From the NCBI RefSeq assembly GCF_000833605.1, contig NZ_JXTG01000005.1, forward strand, positions 1 to 64,000: 64,000 nucleotides of DNA. Direction: 5' to 3'. The position numbers and the translations under genes were made by a program. Of the stretch, positions 21,462 to 30,944 are shown one piece after another (position 1 is the first letter of the stretch; each line of letters begins with the position of its first letter). Source of the DNA: Anoxybacillus ayderensis (GTDB taxonomy: Bacteria; Bacillota; Bacilli; Bacillales; Anoxybacillaceae). Under the pieces are notes generated by a model. The model ran no database searches. It saw nothing but the letters and a program-made list of their open reading frames with translations, and was not told the origin of the DNA.

Positions 21462-23276
21462 ATGAGAAAAGTAAGTATATTCCAATCAATTCACGTGAAA
21501 TTTGCCTTGATTTACATTTTGCTTATTTTAATTGCGATGCAAATTATCGGGGCTTATTTCGTGCGCCAATTAGAAGCGCAACTCGTTGAAAACTTTAAAA
21601 ACTCTTTGAATGAGCGCGTAATTTTGCTTGCTTATAATATTGAACAAGAAATGAATAAAGAACGCGATAAAAAAAGCCCTACAATCGAAGAAGAAATTCG
21701 CGCGATTTTACAAGATTTCGTGTCACAAGATATTTCTGAAGTGCGCGTTATTGATAATAAAAGTAAAGTATTAGGAACATCGAACCCATACAATCAAAAT
21801 ATTGTCGGAAAACGTACGACAGATTTACTAATTAAACGAACGTTAGTCGCGGGCGAAATGACAGAAAAAATGCTTGTCGACCCGAAAACAGGTCATCGCA
21901 TGTATATTTCCTCGACTCCAATTAAATTAAAGAACGAAATAAAAGGGGCTATTTATGTTATCGCCTCGATGGAAAATGTTTTTGCACAGATGAGGCAAAT
22001 TAATAACATTTTAGCGACCGGAACAGGAATCGCTTTAGTCATTACAGCGTTGCTAGGCATTTTACTAGCGCAAACGATTACGCGTCCAATTTCAGATATG
22101 CGTAAACAAGCATTAGCGATGGCCAAAGGTAATTTTTCACGGAAAGTAAAAGTATATGGGTATGATGAAATTGGCCAACTTGCGCTTAGCTTTAACAACT
22201 TAACGAAAAAATTGCAAGAAGCGCAAGCGACGACCGAAGGAGAGCGCCGCAAGTTAGAATCGGTATTAACGCATATGACGGATGGTGTAATTGCAACAGA
22301 TAGAAAAGGGAGAATTATTTTAATTAATGATGCAGCGCTAAACATTTTAAATGTTTCACGTGAAACAGTGTTGTCTGCTCCTATTGTGAGCGTATTAGGA
22401 TTAGATGAACAATACACATTTGAAACGCTGCTTGAAGAGCGTGAAACGTTAATTTTAGATTTTAGTACAGAGGAAGAAATGTACATTTTACGTGCTTCTT
22501 TATCTGTTATTCAAAAAGAAAAAGGGTTTGTAAACGGTTTAATCGTTGTGTTGCACGATATTACAGAACACGAGAAAATTGACCGCGATCGTCGAGAATT
22601 CGTTGCCAATGTATCACATGAACTACGGACACCGTTAACGACAATGCGCAGTTATTTAGAGGCGCTCGCAGACGGGGCGTGGCGCGATGAGGAAATTGCC
22701 CCACGGTTTATTGAAGTGACACAAAATGAAACAGAACGAATGATTCGTCTCGTCAACGATTTGTTGCAGCTTTCTAAGCTCGACAGTAAAGACTACAAAT
22801 TGAAAAAGACACGCGTTCATTTTATTCCATATTTTCATAAAGTGATCGATCGATTTGAACTAACGAAAAAAGAAAACGTGTCGTTCGTTCGAGACTTTCC
22901 AGACGAAAAAATCTTTGTTCATATGGACGAAGATAAAATTACACAAGTGCTTGATAACATTATTTCTAACGCCTTAAAATACTCTCCGCAAGGAGGAAAA
23001 ATTACGTTTCGCGTAAAGAAAAAAGAGGAGCATATTGAAGTAAGTGTGAAAGATGAAGGGGTGGGCATTCCTAAATCGGATTTATCGAAAATTTTTGAGC
23101 GCTTTTACCGTGTCGACAAGGCACGCTCGCGGAAGCTCGGTGGAACAGGGCTAGGTCTTGCGATTGCAAAAGAAGTTGTCGTTGCACATGGTGGGCGTAT
23201 TTGGGCTGAAAGTCAAGAACGGAAAGGGACAACGATTTACTTTACTTTGCCGATTGAACAACAGAAAAAAGGATGA
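21462..23276 (+). CDS. walK: sensor histidine kinase WalK (YycG)
   Basis: WalK senses the state of the cell wall and phosphorylates WalR. The 604-residue protein has two membrane helices (about 13-32 and 183-203) around an extracellular PAS-like domain, then HAMP, PAS, and kinase domains. The phospho-acceptor is H386 in ANVSHELRTPL, followed by the N box (DNIISNALKYSP), G1 (VKDEGVGIP), F box and G2 (GGTGLGLAIAKE). A parS site lies inside the gene. The stop overlaps walH by four bases. Confidence 0.97.
   Translation: MRKVSIFQSIHVKFALIYILLILIAMQIIGAYFVRQLEAQLVENFKNSLNERVILLAYNIEQEMNKERDKKSPTIEEEIRAILQDFVSQDISEVRVIDNKSKVLGTSNPYNQNIVGKRTTDLLIKRTLVAGEMTEKMLVDPKTGHRMYISSTPIKLKNEIKGAIYVIASMENVFAQMRQINNILATGTGIALVITALLGILLAQTITRPISDMRKQALAMAKGNFSRKVKVYGYDEIGQLALSFNNLTKKLQEAQATTEGERRKLESVLTHMTDGVIATDRKGRIILINDAALNILNVSRETVLSAPIVSVLGLDEQYTFETLLEERETLILDFSTEEEMYILRASLSVIQKEKGFVNGLIVVLHDITEHEKIDRDRREFVANVSHELRTPLTTMRSYLEALADGAWRDEEIAPRFIEVTQNETERMIRLVNDLLQLSKLDSKDYKLKKTRVHFIPYFHKVIDRFELTKKENVSFVRDFPDEKIFVHMDEDKITQVLDNIISNALKYSPQGGKITFRVKKKEEHIEVSVKDEGVGIPKSDLSKIFERFYRVDKARSRKLGGTGLGLAIAKEVVVAHGGRIWAESQERKGTTIYFTLPIEQQKKG
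22352..22367. other. parS site within walK
   Basis: TGTTTCACGTGAAACA is a perfect 16-base palindrome and a full match to the Bacillus parS consensus. It is the second parS in the window, about 13.6 kb from the first. Confidence 0.96.
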
Positions 23277-24610
23277 AAATGATGAGATACGAAACGATTA
23301 AATCGATTGTATTGACGATTCTTGTATGTACGAGCGTTTTTTTAACGTGGAGTTTATGGACGTATCAGCCGAAATATGACTTCATTGAAAACGCAAAATA
23401 CATTCAAAACGTCCCTGTCAGCAATGTTGCGGTCGATTATGGAACAGTTGTTCAGCCGCGTTATATTTTTATTCATAAAGATGCACAACATTACGGGATG
23501 ACACATCATTCGGACATTTATAAATTTATGAAGGAAATGAAAAATTGGACGTTCGATCATTTTGAAAATATATCAGACACAGTGAAAAAAGAACAATTTC
23601 TTTCATTTATCCACGGGAAAGGAAAAATAGAAATTATTTATCCAGATGATATACCAATCGAAATGTATCGCACGATTTTTCAAATAGACGATACAGATGT
23701 TGAAAAAGTTCGCTTTGATCGAATCATTATTCCGATGAATGAAGACGAAGAAGAAATTCACGTATATTTCGTATCTGCCAATGAAAAGCGTATATATAAA
23801 GCGGTCGCTCAAGATGTGTCGATTGAGAATTTGAAACAAACATATTATGCACGCGCAGAGCGTTATACACCGTTTTTATCGTACGACATAAGCGAAACAA
23901 AATCATTATTTTTACCAGCTCGTCCACTCGTATTAAACCGATTGCAATACTATATGGATGAATTAAGTGCAGATCGTTTTAAAGATGCGTTATTTACAGA
24001 TCCGAGTTTTGTGAAAAAAGATGTCCTTAGTTTTGGAGAAGAATATACAGATGGTTCGCGTTTAATGGATGTCGATTTATCTAAAAAGTTACTATTGTAT
24101 GTCAACCCAGCGGCTCGTGGCGAAACACAAACGTTTGATCCAACGATCTTGCAAAAAAGCATCGATTTTGTGAACGATCACGGTGGTTGGACGGATACGT
24201 ATTATTTTGATCGCTTAGACGAAAACGGTAGAAAAGTAACTTTTCGTTTGTTTGCCAATGGTTATCCTGTATTTAATCGTTACGGTATGGCAGAAATTAT
24301 ACAAATATGGGGAGAAAATGAGATTATCAATTACCAACGTCCATTATTTACATTAGCTATTCCCGATCGGGTGAGCTTGCCAATTACACTTTCGTCTGGA
24401 TATGAAGTCATTGATCAGTTGAAAAAACAAAAAAATATTCAACATGAGTTAATTGATGACATCGCAATCGGTTATGAGCTCATTCGTGATTCGGAGCGGG
24501 AAAATATCGTCATGTTAGAACCAGCTTGGTACTGTTTATATAGCGGAACGTGGCGCAAAATTGTGATGACGACAGATGAACGAAGAGGGGATATCATTGG
24601 ATTGGAGTAA
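23273..24610 (+). CDS. walH: WalK regulator WalH (YycH)
   Basis: YycH, with YycI, binds the WalK membrane domain and in B. subtilis restrains kinase activity. The 445-residue protein has one N-terminal membrane anchor (about residues 11-30: SIVLTILVCTSVFLTWSLW) and a large extracellular part. It overlaps walK upstream and walI downstream, so the three are probably translated together. The first ATG (23273) follows AAAAAAGG; a second at 23282 is possible. Confidence 0.93.
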   Translation: MKMMRYETIKSIVLTILVCTSVFLTWSLWTYQPKYDFIENAKYIQNVPVSNVAVDYGTVVQPRYIFIHKDAQHYGMTHHSDIYKFMKEMKNWTFDHFENISDTVKKEQFLSFIHGKGKIEIIYPDDIPIEMYRTIFQIDDTDVEKVRFDRIIIPMNEDEEEIHVYFVSANEKRIYKAVAQDVSIENLKQTYYARAERYTPFLSYDISETKSLFLPARPLVLNRLQYYMDELSADRFKDALFTDPSFVKKDVLSFGEEYTDGSRLMDVDLSKKLLLYVNPAARGETQTFDPTILQKSIDFVNDHGGWTDTYYFDRLDENGRKVTFRLFANGYPVFNRYGMAEIIQIWGENEIINYQRPLFTLAIPDRVSLPITLSSGYEVIDQLKKQKNIQHELIDDIAIGYELIRDSERENIVMLEPAWYCLYSGTWRKIVMTTDERRGDIIGLE

Positions 24611-25382
24611 AACGAAGACGATTTTTATTATTACATTTTTTATTCTTGATATATTTTTAGGGTACCAATTTATTCAGAAAAAAAATAGTAGCCAGCTTGA
24701 TGTTATTTTAGAAGCGACAATTGAAGAGCAACTTGAAGCGGATGGCATTACGTATGTTGATTTGCCGAAGGAGATCACGAAAGCGACATATGTAAGTGGG
24801 AAAAGTAAAACGTTTACGGAAGAAGAAGTTAAAAATTTGCCAAACCAGCAAGTAGAAACGGCAAACGAAACCGTTTTGCAAGCGCATTTTATTAAACCTG
24901 TTCCGTTACAAGATCCAAAAGACGGTTATCGTTTAACAGAGTTTTTAAGGCAAAATATCATTGCGGGTGATCAATATGCGTTTTGGAAGTACGACGAAGA
25001 TTTACAAGCGCTCATTTATTTTCAACAATACGAAGGCAAGACGATTTATAAAAACATAAGCAGTATGTTGCTTATTTATGTGAACGATCAAAATGAAATG
25101 GTCGGTTATGAACAAACGTTGCTCATTGATTTAGAAAAAAACGAGAAAAAACAAGAAATTTTGCCAGCAATTAAAGCGTTAGAGACGTTGTATAAGCGAA
25201 ATTACTTAAAGCCAGGTGATCAAGTAACGAAAATCGATCTTGGCTATTACGCGCTTGTCCAATTCACGACTTCGCAAGTATTAACACCGACATGGCACGT
25301 TGTTGTGAATGGAAAAACAGATTATTATGTCAATGCATTTGAAGGACAAGTAATTAGCGATGAAAATAAAGTGTTGGAGTGA
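24597..25382 (+). CDS. walI: WalK regulator WalI (YycI)
   Basis: The partner of WalH in control of WalK. The 261-residue product begins [20 protein letters not shown], the family N-terminal anchor, and continues with an extracellular domain. The start is a TTG at 24597, seven bases after AGAGGGG and inside the end of walH; an in-frame ATG at 24576 has no such site. The overlap and uncommon start suggest coupled, lower translation. Confidence 0.92.
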   Translation: MDWSKTKTIFIITFFILDIFLGYQFIQKKNSSQLDVILEATIEEQLEADGITYVDLPKEITKATYVSGKSKTFTEEEVKNLPNQQVETANETVLQAHFIKPVPLQDPKDGYRLTEFLRQNIIAGDQYAFWKYDEDLQALIYFQQYEGKTIYKNISSMLLIYVNDQNEMVGYEQTLLIDLEKNEKKQEILPAIKALETLYKRNYLKPGDQVTKIDLGYYALVQFTTSQVLTPTWHVVVNGKTDYYVNAFEGQVISDENKVLE

Positions 25383-25387
25383 ATAAC

Positions 25388-26176
25388 ATGAGGTTTAGCG
25401 TTTTGGCGAGCGGCAGTACGGGTAACGCCTTTTACGTAGAAACGGAACGTGAACGGTTACTTGTTGATGCAGGGTTAAGCGGCAAACAATTAGAGCAACT
25501 ATTTGCTCATATTGATCGCCACATTCAAGATGTCACAGGTGTTTTAGTGACACATGAACATAGTGACCATATTAAAGGTTTAGGCGTCATTGCTCGGAAG
25601 TATCGCCTTCCGATTTATGCGAATGAAAAAACATGGAAAGCGATGGACGGGCTCATTGGTGACATTCCATCTGAACAAAAATTTATTTTTCCAACTGGTA
25701 CCGTTCGGACGTTTGGAGATATAGATGTTGAGTCATTTGGTGTATCGCACGATGCCGCCGAGCCTATGTTTTATGTATTTCATTATGAAGGAAAAAAGCT
25801 AGCGCTTATCACAGATACAGGTTATGTTAGCGAACGAATGAAAGGTGTCATTTGTCATGCGGATGTATTTGTATTTGAAAGCAACCATGATGTAGAAATG
25901 TTACGTATGGGGAAATATCCATGGAACATTAAGCGACGTATTTTAAGTGACGTCGGACACGTATCGAACGAAGATGCCGGTCTCGCCCTAGCGGATGTGA
26001 TCGGTGACAAAACAAAACGCATTTATTTAGCTCATTTAAGCCAAGATAACAATATGAAAGAATTAGCGCGAATGACAGTTGCTCAGACGCTTGAGAAAAA
26101 AGGGATGATCGTCGGGGAATCTTTTCAACTATATGATACGGATCCGGTTCGTCCGACAGCGCTCGTTTCCGTATAA
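25388..26176 (+). CDS. walJ: metallo-beta-lactamase fold protein WalJ (YycJ)
   Basis: A 262-residue hydrolase of the metallo-beta-lactamase superfamily, often described as an exonuclease-like protein linked to cell division and DNA replication. The zinc motif THEHSDH is intact, with further ligands at GVSHD and DTGY. It begins [18 protein letters not shown]. The ATG at 25388 follows GGAGTG. It closes the wal core operon before htrC. Confidence 0.93.
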   Translation: MRFSVLASGSTGNAFYVETERERLLVDAGLSGKQLEQLFAHIDRHIQDVTGVLVTHEHSDHIKGLGVIARKYRLPIYANEKTWKAMDGLIGDIPSEQKFIFPTGTVRTFGDIDVESFGVSHDAAEPMFYVFHYEGKKLALITDTGYVSERMKGVICHADVFVFESNHDVEMLRMGKYPWNIKRRILSDVGHVSNEDAGLALADVIGDKTKRIYLAHLSQDNNMKELARMTVAQTLEKKGMIVGESFQLYDTDPVRPTALVSV

Positions 26177-26288
26177 ATTTCACCGTTTTTTCACCAACAT
26201 ACCGTATGTATATTATTAGATGATTGGCGAAAAAACAGGTTATAATGGAAAAGGGGTCAATATTTGAGATAGAAAGGACGGGTGAAAA

Positions 26289-27497
26289 ATGGGCTATTAT
26301 GATGATCATTATGCACATGTTCGTCAAAAACAAAAAGGGAACCGCGGAGGAACGTTTTTAGCAGGTTTAGTCGGAGCGGTTTTAGGCGGAATGCTTGTCA
26401 TCGTCTCTATTCCTTCGCTAGTGAAATGGGACGTGTTACCTTATTCACTTGAACAAGCGGAAGAAAAACAGACGACGGTGACAGAGCAGCCAAAAGTAGA
26501 TAAAAGTGTAGCGGTGGATGTTGTGACTCAAGTAACGAAAGCAGTCAACAAAGTATCTAATGCGGTTGTCGGCATTGTAAATATTCAAGAAGCAAGTTTT
26601 TGGTCAGAGAGCGGGGAAGCCGGAACAGGTTCAGGTGTTATTTATAAAAAAGAAGGGAATAAGGCATATATCGTCACTAACCATCACGTCGTTGAAGGTG
26701 CGAGCCGTGTCGAAGTGAGCTTAAGCGACGGAACAAAAGTGCCAGCTCGTCTTCTTGGAAGCGATGTATGGACCGATTTAGCAGTATTAGAAATCGATGC
26801 GAAACATGTCACAAACGTAGCTGAATTCGGTAACTCAGATGTCGTGAAGGTCGGGGAGCCAGTGATTGCAGTTGGAAACCCGCTTGGTTTACAATTTGCA
26901 GGTTCTGTGACGCAAGGAATTATTTCTGGGGTAAACCGTACGATTCCAATTGATATTGATCAAGATGGCATCCCAGATTGGCATGCAGAAGTATTACAAA
27001 CAGATGCTGCGATTAACCCAGGAAATAGCGGAGGAGCGCTCGTAAATATCGAAGGTCAAGTCATTGGAATTAACTCGATGAAAATTGCGCAAGAAGCGGT
27101 GGAAGGCATCGGATTATCTATTCCGATTAATTACGCAAAACCGATCATTGCGGATTTAGAGAAGTTTGGACAAGTTCGCCGACCATATATGGGAGTAGAA
27201 CTCCGTTCATTAAGCGATATTCCAGCATATCATTGGCAACAGACGCTTCATTTGCCGGCAAACGTGAAAGAAGGGGTTGCTATTTTACAAGTCGTGCCGG
27301 GATCACCAGCTGCCCAAGCCGGTTTACGTGAATTTGATGTCATTGTCGCGTTAGATGACGAAAACATTTCGGATGTCATCGCCTTAAGAAAGCATTTATA
27401 TAATCGGAAACAAATTGGCGATACGATGAAAGTAACGTTTTATCGCGATGGCAAAAAACAAACAGTGACATTAAAATTGGCTAAACAATCATTATAA
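26289..27497 (+). CDS. htrC: serine protease HtrC (HtrA/DegP family)
   Basis: A membrane-anchored quality-control protease (YyxA in B. subtilis). The 402-residue protein has an N-terminal membrane segment (about 24-45), a trypsin-like domain with catalytic His in VTNHHVVEGA, Asp in WTDLAVLEI and Ser in NPGNSGGALVNI, and one C-terminal PDZ domain (VAILQVVPGSPAAQAGL). A gap of 112 bases separates it from walJ, so it may have its own promoter. All catalytic residues are present. Confidence 0.95.
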   Translation: MGYYDDHYAHVRQKQKGNRGGTFLAGLVGAVLGGMLVIVSIPSLVKWDVLPYSLEQAEEKQTTVTEQPKVDKSVAVDVVTQVTKAVNKVSNAVVGIVNIQEASFWSESGEAGTGSGVIYKKEGNKAYIVTNHHVVEGASRVEVSLSDGTKVPARLLGSDVWTDLAVLEIDAKHVTNVAEFGNSDVVKVGEPVIAVGNPLGLQFAGSVTQGIISGVNRTIPIDIDQDGIPDWHAEVLQTDAAINPGNSGGALVNIEGQVIGINSMKIAQEAVEGIGLSIPINYAKPIIADLEKFGQVRRPYMGVELRSLSDIPAYHWQQTLHLPANVKEGVAILQVVPGSPAAQAGLREFDVIVALDDENISDVIALRKHLYNRKQIGDTMKVTFYRDGKKQTVTLKLAKQSL

Positions 27498-27529
27498 TGA
27501 AACGGCAGGGCATTCCCTGTCGTTTCATT
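27496..27529 (+). terminator. hairpin after htrC
   Basis: AATGAAACGGCAGGG (27496-27510) pairs with CCCTGTCGTTTCATT (27515-27529) with one G-U pair. There is no long T tract, so some read-through into the next gene is likely. Confidence 0.75.
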
Positions 27530-27551
27530 CGTAAACGAGGAGTGGTATGCT

Positions 27552-27707
27552 TTGTGGAAATGTTGTGAACAACATGTCGAACTTGCGATTGATATGTATG
27601 TGGATGAAAAACAACAAGCACCTGAGATATCAACAGTTTCTGTGGATAAAAAAGAAGAAATGTGCGATTTTTGTGAACAACGTGCGGTATATATAGTAGG
27701 GAACTAA
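27552..27707 (+). CDS. small CxxH/CxxC protein
   Basis: A 51-residue protein begins at TTG 27552, seven bases after AGGAGTGG, and starts [19 protein letters not shown]. It has a CxxH pair (CCEQH) near the N-terminus and a CxxC pair ([13 protein letters not shown]) near the C-terminus, so it probably binds a metal. This agrees with a family of small proteins found between htrA and rlmH in Bacillaceae (CxxH/CxxC, BA_5709 type). Function is unknown. The coding sequence contains DnaA-box-like sequences. Confidence 0.82.
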   Translation: MWKCCEQHVELAIDMYVDEKQQAPEISTVSVDKKEEMCDFCEQRAVYIVGN

Positions 27708-27765
27708 TGTTTCTACACAATATGTGGATTTGTATTGTGGATATGTGGATAAAACCTGTGGATAT
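27599..27765 (-). other. DnaA-box cluster upstream of rlmH
   Basis: Boxes in one orientation: exact TGTGGATAA at 27641-27649 and 27744-27752; one mismatch at 27599-27607 (TGTGGATGA), 27736-27744 and 27757-27765 (both TGTGGATAT); two mismatches at 27723-27731. Three stand almost head to tail in the 83-base gap before rlmH. B. subtilis has a DnaA-box cluster upstream of the same gene (yydA), one of several that limit replication initiation (established knowledge). Confidence 0.8.
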
Positions 27766-27790
27766 TATGTTTGTAAAGTGGGGATCACTT

Positions 27791-28270
27791 GTGAATATAT
27801 ATATTATTGCTGTGGGTAAGTTGAAAGAAAAATATTTAAAACAAGGGATCGAAGAATATACGAAACGATTATCATCGTATGCAAAAATCGACATCATTGA
27901 AGTAGCGGATGAAAAAGCGCCAGAGCAATTAAGTGAACAACAAATGGGGCTCGTAAAAAAGAAAGAAGGCGAGCGTATTTTAGGTAAAATAACAGACGAT
28001 ATGCACGTCATTGCTTTAGCGATTGAAGGAAAAATGATGTCTTCTGAACAATTCGCTCAAACGCTTGATCGGTTAGCGACATACGGGAAAAGTAAAGTGG
28101 CTTTTGTCATTGGAGGGTCTCTCGGCTTAAGCGATGACGTCATGAAACGAGCAAACGAATCGCTTTCATTTTCAAAAATGACGTTTCCGCATCAACTCAT
28201 GCGCCTCATTTTAACCGAGCAAATTTACCGCGCTTTTCGCATTAACCGAGGAGAACCGTATCACAAGTAA
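27791..28270 (+). CDS. rlmH: 23S rRNA pseudouridine methyltransferase RlmH
   Basis: RlmH methylates N3 of pseudouridine 1915 in helix 69 of 23S rRNA. The 159-residue protein is a SPOUT methyltransferase with the knot sequence [17 protein letters not shown] and the family C-terminus [13 protein letters not shown]. The start is GTG 27791 ([19 protein letters not shown]), giving the usual length; upstream in-frame ATGs would add residues absent from the family and run through the DnaA boxes. Confidence 0.96.
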   Translation: MNIYIIAVGKLKEKYLKQGIEEYTKRLSSYAKIDIIEVADEKAPEQLSEQQMGLVKKKEGERILGKITDDMHVIALAIEGKMMSSEQFAQTLDRLATYGKSKVAFVIGGSLGLSDDVMKRANESLSFSKMTFPHQLMRLILTEQIYRAFRINRGEPYHK

Positions 28271-28308
28271 AAATAAGAGGATAGCTTTTCGCCATCCTCT
28301 TATTTGCG
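28271..28308. terminator. two-way terminator between rlmH and potD
   Basis: AAATAAGAGGAT (28271-28282) pairs perfectly with ATCCTCTTATTT (28294-28305). It lies between two convergent genes and overlaps the last codons of potD. Confidence 0.85.
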
Positions 28309-29373
28309 ATGCATTTTAAACTGTAAAAACAATTCATTGTAGTACGCAAGCATGCTTTTCCCCAGGTTTTCATACACTTCAAGTTTATTGGCAAGTTGTT
28401 CGCTCGGGTAAAAACGCTCATCTTCAACAATTTCCTTCGGCAAATATTCGAGCGCTTTTTTATTTGGTGTTGAGTAGCCGACGTATTCGGCATTTTGGGC
28501 GGCATTTTTCGGATCAAGCATAAAATTAATAAATTGATGGGCACCTTCAATGTTTTTTGCCGTCTTTGGAATGACCATATTATCAAACCATAAGTTTGTT
28601 CCTTCTTTTGGGATGACATAATCGAGCCGTTCATTTTCCCACATAATTTCTGCCGCATCCCCTGACCAGACGATGCCGATCGCTGCTTCTTCGTTCGCAA
28701 GAAGCATTTTAATTTCGTCGCCGACGATCGCTTTGACGTTTGGCGTGAGGGCATCTAGTTTTTGTTTTGCTTGTTGTAAATGCGTTTTGTTCGTATCATT
28801 GAGCGAATAATGTAAACTATTTAACGCCATACCTATAATTTCGCGCGCGCCATCGACAAGTAAAATTTGATTTTTAAACGCCGGATCCCATAAATCGTTC
28901 CAACTTGTAATTTCTTTCCCACCAAGCAGGGCGCGGTTGTAGACGATGCCGACCGTTCCCCAGAAGTAAGGAATGGAATATTGATTGCCTGGATCAAACG
29001 ATAAGTTAAGAAAACGCTCATCAATATAGCGTAAGTTTGGGATTTTGGCATGATTGATGGGAAGTAACAACCCTTCTTCTTTCATTTTGCTGATGGCGTA
29101 CTCCGAAGGGACAGCAACGTCAAATGTCGTGCCACCTTGCGCAATTTTTGTCATCATCGCTTCGTTCGAATCAAACGTTTGGTAAATGACTTTTAAGCCT
29201 GTTTCTTTTTCAAATTTTTTAATGAGTGCGGGGTCAATGTAGTCGCCCCAGTTATAAATTGTTACGGTATTATTTCCTCCATACCCTTTAGACGATTCGA
29301 TTGTTTTTGTAACATAAAGCAAGCTAAAAGCAACGAGCCAAACAAGTAAAAAAAGCGACACTACTTTTTTCAT
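28300..29373 (-). CDS. potD: spermidine/putrescine-binding protein
   Basis: The extracellular substrate-binding component of a polyamine ABC importer. The 357-residue protein carries family segments TIYNWGDYIDPALIKKFEKE, YWFDNMVIP-like (LWFDNMVIPKTAKN) and WSGDAAE. The N-terminus has one hydrophobic segment (about 4-22) but no cysteine, so it lacks a lipobox and is probably held by an uncleaved anchor or released. It overlaps potC by four bases and ends the potABCD order. Confidence 0.92.
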   Translation of the reverse strand: MKKVVSLFLLVWLVAFSLLYVTKTIESSKGYGGNNTVTIYNWGDYIDPALIKKFEKETGLKVIYQTFDSNEAMMTKIAQGGTTFDVAVPSEYAISKMKEEGLLLPINHAKIPNLRYIDERFLNLSFDPGNQYSIPYFWGTVGIVYNRALLGGKEITSWNDLWDPAFKNQILLVDGAREIIGMALNSLHYSLNDTNKTHLQQAKQKLDALTPNVKAIVGDEIKMLLANEEAAIGIVWSGDAAEIMWENERLDYVIPKEGTNLWFDNMVIPKTAKNIEGAHQFINFMLDPKNAAQNAEYVGYSTPNKKALEYLPKEIVEDERFYPSEQLANKLEVYENLGKSMLAYYNELFLQFKMHRK

Positions 29374-30149
29374 TTTTGTCCCCCCTTGACGCTAGTCCGT
29401 TGTGTCATGACGTAATACACAACGACAAGGAAAAGCGTAAATAAGAAAAGAAGGGTAGATAAAGCATTGACTGATAACGAAATCCCTTGTCGTGCCCGCG
29501 AATAAATTTCAACAGACAACGTCGAAAAACCGTTTCCCGTCACGAAAAACGTAACTGCAAAGTCATCAAGCGAGTACGTGAGTGCCATGAAAAAACCAGC
29601 GAAAATGCCAGGGGTAATGTACGGGAGAACGACTTTTGTCAATACGTTCCATTCATTTGCCCCTAAATCGCGTGCCGCATCAATTAGCGTTGGGCTCATT
29701 TCTTGTAGCTTGGGCAACACCATTAACACGACGATCGGAATGCTGAAAGCAATATGCGACAGGAGAACGGACGTAAAGCCGAGCTGAATGCCAGCGATCG
29801 TAAATAAAATGAGAAACGATGCCCCGATAATGACGTCAGGGCTGACAATTAAGATGTTATTTAACGTAAGCAACGTTTGTTTCCAACGATGTTTTGCATA
29901 ATAAATGGCAATTGCTCCGAAAACGCCAATGATTGTCGCTAGCGATGACGATAATAATGCAATAATCATCGTGTGCAACACGATGACAAGCAAGCGTGTA
30001 TCAGCAAACACTTCTTTATACCAATCGAGCGTAAACGATTCAAAATGATGCATCGTTCCCCCACTATTAAACGAATAGTAAATTAAATAAAAAATAGGCA
30101 TGTATAACACGAAAAACACAAACGCTAAGTAGAGGCGAGAAACTTTCAT
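29370..30149 (-). CDS. potC: spermidine/putrescine ABC permease PotC
   Basis: One of two membrane subunits of the polyamine importer. The 259-residue protein has six hydrophobic segments and the EAA loop (DAARDLGANEWNVLTKVVLPYI) that contacts PotA. The start MKVSRLYLAF at 30149 follows a GGGGGGTGAG site; it overlaps the end of potB by four bases. Confidence 0.94.
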   Translation of the reverse strand: MKVSRLYLAFVFFVLYMPIFYLIYYSFNSGGTMHHFESFTLDWYKEVFADTRLLVIVLHTMIIALLSSSLATIIGVFGAIAIYYAKHRWKQTLLTLNNILIVSPDVIIGASFLILFTIAGIQLGFTSVLLSHIAFSIPIVVLMVLPKLQEMSPTLIDAARDLGANEWNVLTKVVLPYITPGIFAGFFMALTYSLDDFAVTFFVTGNGFSTLSVEIYSRARQGISLSVNALSTLLFLFTLFLVVVYYVMTQRTSVKGGQK

Positions 30150-30943
30150 TGTCTCACCCCCCATTTTTTATTCCCTGTCAACGCCATTATACTAGCCATG
30201 GCGATCATTAAAAAGACAGCGATTGTCGCACCCATTCCCCAATTTTGCGTCACGAGAAAATGTTGCTCAACAGCGGTACCAAGCGTAATGACGCGGTTTC
30301 CAGCGATCAACCTCGTCAACATAAAGAGCGAAAGCGACGGAATAAACACGGCTTGACATCCTGCTTTTACGCCATCAAGCGTAAGCGGAAAAATGACGCG
30401 ACGAAATGTCGTCCATTCGTTCGCTCCTAAATCGCGTGCTGCATCGATCAACGAAGGATTCAATTTTTCAAGCGCATTAAAAATCGGCAAAATCATAAAC
30501 GGAATAAAAATATAGACGGATACGAAAACAAAACTAAAGTCTGTAAACAATAACTGTTTCGTTCCGATCCCAAGTGCTTCAAATAGCGCGTTCACTGCGC
30601 CATACGTGCCGAACAATCCGAGGAAAGCGTACGCTTTCAACAATAAATTGACCCATGTCGGCAAAATAATAAGCAACAACCAGAGCTGCTTATGCTTCGT
30701 TTTTGTCAACAAATAGGCCGTTGGATAAGCGATAAGAAGCGAAATGGCTGTAATTAAGAAGGCATACCAAAACGAATTGAACGTCATTCGTAAATACACA
30801 GGTGTGAAAAAAGTTTCATAGTTGACGAGCGAGAAATGGCCTTCAATATCGAAAAACGAATAATAAACAATAAGAATAATCGGTGCAATGACGAACAATC
30901 CGATCCATAGCCAATATGGGATAGCATAAGCGTAACGGCGCAT
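30146..30943 (-). CDS. potB: spermidine/putrescine ABC permease PotB
   Basis: The second membrane subunit, 265 residues with six hydrophobic segments and the EAA loop DAARDLGANEWTTFRRVIFP. It begins MRRYAYAIPYWLWIGLFV one base after the potA stop. The near-identical EAA loops of PotB and PotC are usual for this pair. Confidence 0.94.
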   Translation of the reverse strand: MRRYAYAIPYWLWIGLFVIAPIILIVYYSFFDIEGHFSLVNYETFFTPVYLRMTFNSFWYAFLITAISLLIAYPTAYLLTKTKHKQLWLLLIILPTWVNLLLKAYAFLGLFGTYGAVNALFEALGIGTKQLLFTDFSFVFVSVYIFIPFMILPIFNALEKLNPSLIDAARDLGANEWTTFRRVIFPLTLDGVKAGCQAVFIPSLSLFMLTRLIAGNRVITLGTAVEQHFLVTQNWGMGATIAVFLMIAMASIMALTGNKKWGVRQ

Positions 30944-30944
30944 G

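Noticed and set aside
27561-27680. Two TGTGAACAA sequences looking like extra DnaA boxes
   Set aside because: Each has two mismatches and encodes the Cys-Glu-Gln of the two metal motifs in the small CxxH/CxxC protein, so the repetition is explained by the protein.
27708-27790. Longer N-terminus for RlmH
   Set aside because: The extra residues are translated from the DnaA-box region and are absent in the family; the GTG at 27791 gives the standard 159 residues.
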